Shown one piece after another: positions 57,875 to 64,000 of a stretch of 64,000 nt of DNA. How positions within the stretch are numbered: the stretch's first letter is position 1; every line of letters begins with the position of its first letter. Made by a program: the position numbers and the translations under genes. The stretch comes from Gambelia wislizenii (taxonomy: Eukaryota; Chordata; Lepidosauria; Squamata; Crotaphytidae). The notes below the pieces were generated by a model. It saw only the letters and a program-made list of their open reading frames with translations. It was not told the origin of the DNA and did no database searches. The DNA lies in the NCBI GenBank assembly GCA_030847615.1, contig JAUMIR010000001.1, positions 369,822,687 to 369,886,686 on the forward strand, given 5' to 3'.

Positions 57875-58500
57875 CATGGGCTTGTCTACACTGGCAATAA
57901 ATAAATAAATAACACAGATTTACTACAAATCTGGTGCTGGCAGTTCAGACGATTTATGGGTACGTCTGGGGAAGAACAGCATTTTTTGCCCTTAACCTGA
58001 CAAAAGCGAAGTTGGGAAAAACTCCAGGGTTTCTCAGAAACTCCAGAGTGACTGTGGGCTCTTTTGCTGTCTGGACAGCTGAATCAGGTTTGATTTAGCC
58101 CAATCCAGTTGTCCACATGCAAATGCATCACCATCTCCCTTACCTTGCACTGACCAACACAGGGAAGGGCAAGGATCCCAGTTGAAGCCACTGTCTCCGC
58201 CAGTTCACTAGATAAGCAGCTCCCTGGGAGAACCTCAGAATGGGGTGTCTGTGTGATCAATGAGGAGGGGGTAGAGCAATCTCCCCCTTGTTGATCACAT
58301 GTCTGGATGCTCCATTCTGACCTCAGCAGAACTGATGATGCTGGCCAGGCTCTTGCAGGGAGCTGCTTGGTCTGTGAGTTGGCAGCAGCTCCAAAAACAG
58401 GGGATGGGCCAGCAGGGGCCAATTTGGTGTCGGCCCAGCTGGCCCATATGGACAACAACATGCCATCACACTGGATTCAGCCCAGTGTAGAAAGCCCCAT
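57875..58500. mobile_element. hAT-type TIR element with 8-bp target duplication
   Basis: Starts 'catgggcttgtctacactgg' and ends 'cccagtgtagaaagccccat', inverted. It is flanked by GTCATAAC (57867-57874) and GTCATAAT (58501-58508), 7 of 8 identical. The interior includes an internal inverted pair around 'gatcaatgaggagggggtag' and 'ctcccccttgttgatcac'. No transposase frame. Confidence 0.75.
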
Positions 58501-58552
58501 GTCATAATCCCTCCCACACTGCCACCCCCTTTTCCTTTTGTGTCATGTCCTA

Positions 58553-58682
58553 ATTAGATTGTAAACCTGAGGGCAGGGAACTGTTTTGTTGTTCTTTTAG
58601 TTGTAAAGCACCAAGTACAGTGATGGTGCTAAATAAATAAATAAATGATGATGATGACAATGACAACAACAACAACAGCATG
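58553..58682 (+). repeat. LINE-type 3' tail with microsatellite
   Basis: 'ttagattgtaaacctgaggg', 'cagggaactgttttgttgtt' and 'gtgctaaataaataaataaa', followed by (GAT)n and (CAA)n. It begins only 50 bp after the hAT-type element ends. Confidence 0.6.
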
Positions 58683-60174
58683 CCACATTATACAGATTAC
58701 TATGACAATTTACCAACTCATAAGAATACACATAGCCATTGTTTTGTCCCGCTTAGCGATGGGAATGTTATTATACTGTACCTCCTACTTCTCAGATTTC
58801 TGATCAGGTAGGAAAGAGGTACAGAACAAAACAGACAACTAGTTTTTAAAGTGGTTACTTGTACCCGACAGTAAGTTTACTACCAGTAGCACAATTAGGA
58901 AGTTTTTGACTCTGGGCTTTTGATGGTATTGTACCACATGTTGTTTACTTTAAATATGGTGAGGCAATCCCGCTACATTTGGCTACAGCCTATGTTCATT
59001 ATCTTGAGAGGGCTCTGAACATCTGCCTACCCTGAATGGTCTACTAGTTACCAGTTGTTAAATGGTTATCATTATTCATCTTTGACAGATTCTCAGGTTC
59101 AGAACTTCGGCGGGGGGGGGGGTACTTCTGTAGACTATGACCCACAGAAAACCCCATAGCTGAGGGATTCTTGGAGCTATGGTACAAAAGCTGTAACATG
59201 TCCATGCTCTGTTCAGGCTCCTGAGACGCTTACTTATTGATCCCTTACTAACAGTTATGTGTTTATCTTAGCTTTTCCTCCACCCTAAGCCCTTGAGCCT
59301 AACCAGACGCTTGCAGATCCTACCCACTACCCACATGTTCACCCACTTCTCCCTGTTTCACAGTGGTAGACAGTGTGAAGAGTAAACCAAACTAAACTCA
59401 CTTTTCTCTTTCCTCTCCCTGGGAAAGAATGTCCCCTGTGTGCTGAGTAACTAAAATCGCCACAAGGTTTAACAGAGAGGTATTGGAAGAAAGTTTTAGT
59501 CTAAAGTAAGAAGGATTATGGTAAATCAGTTTTCTAAGCTGTCACACAGCTTGTGAAGTCGAAGACTTTCACACAGCCTTTACACACAGCCTTTAGCATC
59601 TTTTCTCTAGGTAATGCCTTATGAAGTGAGAAACTTACAAGAAACAAATTATATTTAAAAAATATAAATGGAGCCAACAAGAAGTTAGGGGGACATAGCA
59701 AATAACCCTGGCACTCACTAATTACAAGAGTCCCTAGCCACTTGCACATTCTGTGCCCTTATTTTTCCATGGCTAGGGAAGTAAGGGTCTGGTTCTTTCC
59801 AGACCATCTTCTTCCAGACCTTCCTCAGCCAATGATCAGCGCCCAAATAGAAGCAGGGGGAAACTAGAAAAGAAAGGAAACCAAGGCTATCATGGCACTC
59901 CTTTTCCATGTTGATGGGAATCCATGCTCCTGTGATGCATGTTGACTGCCATCCCCCCCTCCCCTGTGAATCTACTGTCCTGGAAACTTCTAGGAGTGGC
60001 CATTTGCCTTTTAAATAGACTGCAGCCTCCACTGCAAATACTCATTTCTCCAAACAGAATTTGACTTCACACCATTTTTTTGGGGGGGGGCAATCTGTGT
60101 GGCCCCCAGAGGGTCCCAGGGCAGAACATTTGCAATCAGACTTACTGCAATTACCCACCTCTATATCCTTTTGC
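58683..60174. other. No assignable feature; possible Penelope-end scrap at 59550
   Basis: A 'gtgaagtcgaagactttcac' piece at 59554-59573 resembles the terminus of the Penelope-like copies at 1470 and 7848, but nothing else supports it. There is a G10 run at 59111 and a CT/GT-free region with short ORFs only. Confidence 0.35.
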
Positions 60175-60390
60175 TATACAATATTAGTGCTTTGATTCCA
60201 TTTAACTGTCATGCTACCCCCCCCCCCATGCAATCCTGAGATTTGCAGTTTATGGAGGGATATTTAGAATTCTCAGCCAGAGAGTTCTAGTGCCTCATCA
60301 AACTACATAACTCAGGATACCAGAGGATGCAGCCATGGCAGTTCAAGTAGAATCATAGATATAAGTGTATAGCGTGAAAAGGCTTCTGGT
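60175..60390. mobile_element. Degraded hAT-like MITE ('ccatggcagttcaa' type)
   Basis: 'tgattccatttaactgtcat', a C run, 'tgagatttgcagtttatg' and 'gaattctcagccagag', then the inverted 'ggatgcagccatggcagttc' and 'gcgtgaaaaggct'. Imperfect palindrome overall. Confidence 0.55.
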
Positions 60391-60859
60391 TTAGACCTTC
60401 TAGTTTCTTTGGTGTTTTTCCATGAAAAACAGCTGGTCGTTGGATGAAAACATAGGGCACCCTCAGTACAAATATTGCAGGCCTGTTATTTTGTGAGCAC
60501 TCCAGCAGAATGGCTGAATCAAGTTCTTAGGCACCTGGGGCAAAGGTTGGTTGCTGTAAATATACATTAAGAAGTGTGTAACAAGAAAGTAAGAAAATAC
60601 TTATAATCCAATATTTTCCCTGACAAGTTTCATATCGCCTTGGTGAACATGCTACACTGTTTGTTCCCAATTCTTGGTCTTTGGTAATAAGCAGAGAGTG
60701 TATCAAAGAAATTCTACTGTGCCAAATGCCTTCCTCCATAAACAGCATTAGCACACCAGAGAAAGTGGGCCTAGAAACATAGCAACCCACAGTTATACGT
60801 AATGCAGGAGCTGCTGGTTGGTTTCAGACAAGGTGCTTGCCTTGTGTAACTCTATGTGC

Positions 60860-61770
60860 ACAAGGCTTTTTTTTTCCACATGTTCAGCATGCTCAGGCCA
60901 CAGAAGTGTTATATTATTTTTGAAAAATATGATGGCCAATCCTCATAAAACTTAGCTTTAATGTAAGGTTTTACATGAAAACTCTGCACAAAATATGAAT
61001 AAATCTTATATGGTTAATGGATAAACATATTTATCATACATTATCAACCCATACTTTGTCAACCAAAAGTATAAGCAGTTTTACGCTCCTTTGTTTTTAA
61101 TTTGATATCTCCCTGACATCTGTGGCAAATGGTTGACTATTTGGTCTAAGCAGCTGTTCTTATGTAAATAATAAGGGAATTGTATGGGACTTGATGGAAT
61201 CAAGATTAGAGGCTCACACATACTTTAAGAGTTAATGGTTTTCCTATTACAGTTCACTTCTCTGTATTTGCATGTTTGTTTTGAACAAAACACACAGTGT
61301 ACTGCTGCATAAGTAGTTTATCAGTCGATGAGGCTAAGTTTGACATAAACCTGAACAGACACTCTTTAATAAGCAGTGGAGGTTTGCTTGTGGAGCAGCA
61401 GTGAAATCAATATATACACATGCAGAAGACATTTTTAGATGTGAATCTGCTGCTGAAGCGACTTTCCAGCAACATGCACGTGGTGCTGCGAAATAGGCTG
61501 CATTTCATAACCTTAGATTTACAAGCAACACAGCACTGCAACCTATAAAAAGGTTTTAAACTGTTACACAACAGTTATGAATTATCTTTGCAGATGATAC
61601 AATTAAGTCATTTTGGAAATAAGCATCCTTTAAGATCCAGCAAAATTATTCTTGCTTCAGCTGTTGGTTGCCCATAAGCGAGTGCTTTGTTTGGCTGGTA
61701 GATACATGTAACATATGTATTGCTATTTAAATTAATAAGGTACAGATGCAAACTTTAACTGACAACTCAC
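60860..61770. other. Repeat-poor, AT-rich stretch
   Basis: About 900 bp in which I recognise no mobile-element family, no microsatellite and no coding frame. It includes homeodomain-like TAAT and ATTTGCAT-type words (for example 'ctctgtatttgcatgttt' near 61260). It could be unique regulatory sequence upstream of DKK3, but that is inference. Confidence 0.3.
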
Positions 61771-61775
61771 AGCTA

Positions 61776-62163
61776 GAGATGTGAAGGTCCAGGAAAAAAA
61801 CAGAAAAATTCAGAAAAAAAGGTTCTTTCCCCATTTTCCCCCTGAAGTCTTTTTGGGGTTTTCCCCCCAAAAATTGGAAAAAGGGTGGGGGGGGGTAAAT
61901 CAATTACGGAATGTTTTTTTTTTAGCATGATGAATATAATCTTTAAGACAATAAAATATTTAATATTTAAATTCTGATAATTTTATACCAAATCAAATTT
62001 TATATAGTCATATTTTATGTTCCTAAAGTAACAGAGTGACTTTCAATCGGTAAAAAGTGCTAATGTTGCATTTTTTCCAAAAAAATCCATTTTTTTCTGA
62101 AAAAGCCCAGAAAAAAACAGGCTTCCATGGCTTCAAAATTTCTGGAAATTTTACATCTCTGCT
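61776..62163 (+). mobile_element. TIR element of about 390 bp, inverted relative to 30257
   Basis: Starts 'tagagatgtgaaggtccagg' and ends 'tggaaattttacatctctgc'; the two ends are inverted. The interior matches the copy at 30257-30652 on the opposite strand. Confidence 0.7.
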
Positions 62164-62565
62164 CGCAATTAAAAGATTATCAAATTATTTGACAATCTTT
62201 TGGTTTCGAAAACATGTTTTGCTTTTAAGAAGTTGGATGTTACTTAAACTCTATATTCTAAGACTGCAGCCACCATATTCAAACCCTGGGCCCACAACTT
62301 GGGTGATGTCAGGCATGAATTCAGCCTTTTGTACCACCACTGAGTTTCAGATGAGGGGTGTACCTGCAGGCTGCACATTCTCCATCCCAGTTGAAAATTA
62401 AGCATCCTTTCAGACACAGGGCTCCTACCACTCACAATTCAAAGAAATTGTGCCACTACTCACTTCTTTTCCTATAAGAAAAAGTGGAAAGAGGAAGACA
62501 CATTGCATAAAAAGTAAAACTGACTGCATGCCACAAACTGTATTTTCTTACATGAACCTGCCGAA

Positions 62566-63645
62566 GGCTGCTGACACACTGCAGAAATAATGCAGTTTGA
62601 TACCGCTTTAACTGCCATGGCTCAATGCTATGGAATTATGGGATTTGTAGTTTTGTGAAATATTTAGCCTTCTTTGTTAGAGAGATCTGGTGCGACAATG
62701 AACAACAAATCCCAGTGTTACCATGTCCTACTACCCACTACCTATAATATCTAATAATTGGCAATATTGGACACTTCAATGGATCTAGTAGACCGGGGTG
62801 AGCCAAATGAGGTCAAATGAAGGTCACCAGGACCTGGGAGGTGTCTTGGAAATATTTTAGCAAACACACTCAAGCTAGGATTAAGCGGAGTCCCTAGTTA
62901 ACAACACCATAGGTGTCAATGAATCAAACATCCTATACAACCAAGTGATCTACACCACCCAAATCCCCTAGAAATATCCCTCTGACCATCCTCCAACAAT
63001 GCAAGGTTGTCATAAACCCATCAATGCCTATATCCCAGGTACCTAAGACAATCAGTAGAGTTTTGTTCTCCTTTGTTCCTCCTGTGAAAGAATTATTTAG
63101 CCATTGTTGTAGCCAAAACATGTCTCCAAGGCACAAAATGGGTTATAAATATCCCAGCCTAAACAATAGAAAGGTGTGCCACTGTGGACAAGACCCAGCC
63201 ACTCTCTCTGTTGGCACACCCCCTGGATCAAAGCTTCCAGTGCCACCCACAGACTTCCATCTGAGTTCTTCACTACTCTCAAGACTGGTAACTATAGCCT
63301 CTTCTCCCAAATCTATTCCTTAATCCAACCTTTCTGCCTTAAACTCTTTGTTAGTCTTGTGTGGTTTTTGTGCATGTGTGAATGCTTTTGTGTTATTTTC
63401 CAATAAAAACCATTTATTTCACTTTAAACTGGCGTTCTCTGCAGTTAGTACTGGTATACATAGGTGAAAGGTCCCAAAGTTACCCTCCTCTCGTAGCATT
63501 CCATTTGAGCTAATAATAATTCCCCCAAATATTGATATCATGAGTGGGGCTCTAAGGCACCCCCACCTCTTCAGGTAACAGCAAGATACCATAGGATGGA
63601 GCCATGATAGCTGAAGTATTTCTGCAGTGTGTCCGCAGCCTAACT
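62566..63645. mobile_element. hAT-like MITE split by an LTR-like element
   Basis: Left part 62566-62724 starts 'aggctgctgacacactgcag' and continues 'aataatgcagtttgatac', 'taactgccatggctcaatgc'. The right part 63587-63640 ends 'ttctgcagtgtgtccgcagc', its inverted end, preceded by 'aggatggagccatga'. The two halves match a single continuous MITE when the insert at 62725-63586 is removed. Confidence 0.7.
62725..63586 (+). mobile_element. Solo-LTR-like element inserted in the MITE
   Basis: 862 bp between two copies of TACCAT (62719-62724, 63587-63592), read as target duplication. It contains a TATA-like 'gggttataaatatccc' at 63140, 'aagactggtaactatagcc' at 63280, AATAAA at about 63402 and the U5-like block 'cagttagtactggtatacat' at 63438. 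The family is shared with 19718-21340. No internal coding region; the termini do not give a clean TG...CA. Confidence 0.6.
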
Positions 63646-63654
63646 ATTATGATT

Positions 63655-64000
63655 CTGGGGGAGGGCTTTCTCTCAGTTGCACCATCTCACAGGCCCATCT
63701 GCTGAAGACATGGAAGACAGCCTTCTTGATTAATTCCAGTTAATGGAATTTCCCTCCATGGAAGGTTCAGTCAGCTTCTCTGTTCCTTTTTCACCACCTT
63801 TTTACTTATGAGACAGACCTTTGGCTTTTAACCAGTTGTGGCAGAAGGGTCTTTTTAATGTTATCAATGTATTTTAAATGGATTAAATTAATATTTTAAC
63901 AGGATTAGTTGTTGCTTTTAAAGGAAAACTTCTGTGTTACAAAGTGTTTTAGTTGTATTTTGTTTTCACTTGTATTGTAAGGCCTTCCCTCTGTCCCAAC
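63655..64000 (+). mobile_element. Possible LINE 3' end, runs off right edge
   Basis: 'gagggctttctctcagttgc', 'agccttcttgattaattcca', 'ggcttttaaccagttgtggc' and a T-rich UTR ending 'cacttgtattgtaaggcctt' resemble, in order, the C-terminus and 3' UTR of L2-like LINEs in squamates. No clear motif is left, so confidence is low. Confidence 0.4.

Noticed and set aside
1..64000. CRISPR arrays, bacterial operons, prophage or defence systems
   Set aside because: The whole window is vertebrate nuclear sequence; regular short direct repeats with unique spacers do not occur.

Overview
This window is vertebrate nuclear DNA, most likely from a squamate reptile (a lizard). The main evidence is its mixture of interspersed repeats: tRNA-headed Sauria SINEs with RTE/BovB-like tails, a 5S rRNA-headed SINE with the same kind of tail, RTE-BovB, L2, CR1 and L1 LINEs, Penelope-like elements carrying a GIY-YIG endonuclease domain, and many short hAT-type and Tigger-type DNA transposons. 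There are no operons, bacterial genes or CRISPR arrays.

Only one host gene can be supported. On the minus strand, 11988-12216 is a coding exon of DKK3 (Dickkopf-3): signal peptide, then the conserved NEMFREVEELMEDTQ block, ending in a phase-0 GTGAGA donor. About 2 kb upstream a CpG island (about 13870-14790) holds a strong GTAAGT donor at 14231/14230 and a CCAAT box at about 14480 in the minus sense, so it is probably the DKK3 promoter and non-coding exon 1. Positions 1-11987 are then DKK3 intron 2; I found no further DKK3 exon there, so the rest of the gene lies beyond the left edge. Positions of about 14.8-64 kb are upstream of the gene. In human the order is USP47-DKK3-MICAL2, so this would be the DKK3-MICAL2 intergenic region (inference).

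Layout: 1-12 kb, intron 2 with two fold-back Penelope-like copies and several MITEs; 12-15 kb, DKK3 5' end and CpG island; 15-18 kb, a hAT MITE with perfect 8-bp target duplications and a BovB fragment interrupted by a 370-bp insertion; 19.7-21.3 kb, an LTR-like element with a large C-rich tract; 22.7-26.4 kb, a nest of hAT-type element, L1 and L2; 26.9-32.2 kb, two related copies of a LINE with a C-terminal zinc finger and a (GA)n tail; 33.5-38.2 kb, short TIR elements and a 5S-derived SINE; 38.4-44.3 kb, CR1, Sauria SINEs and a perfect 95-bp palindrome; 44.9-47.2 kb, a 2.3-kb Tigger-like element; 51.0-54.5 kb, a nearly full-length L2; 54.8-58.7 kb, CR1, L2 and hAT fragments; 60.9-61.8 kb, a repeat-poor stretch; 62.6-63.6 kb, a MITE split by an LTR.

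Repeat boundaries were read by eye and are approximate unless a target-site duplication is given. Family names rest on remembered family features and not on a database search.
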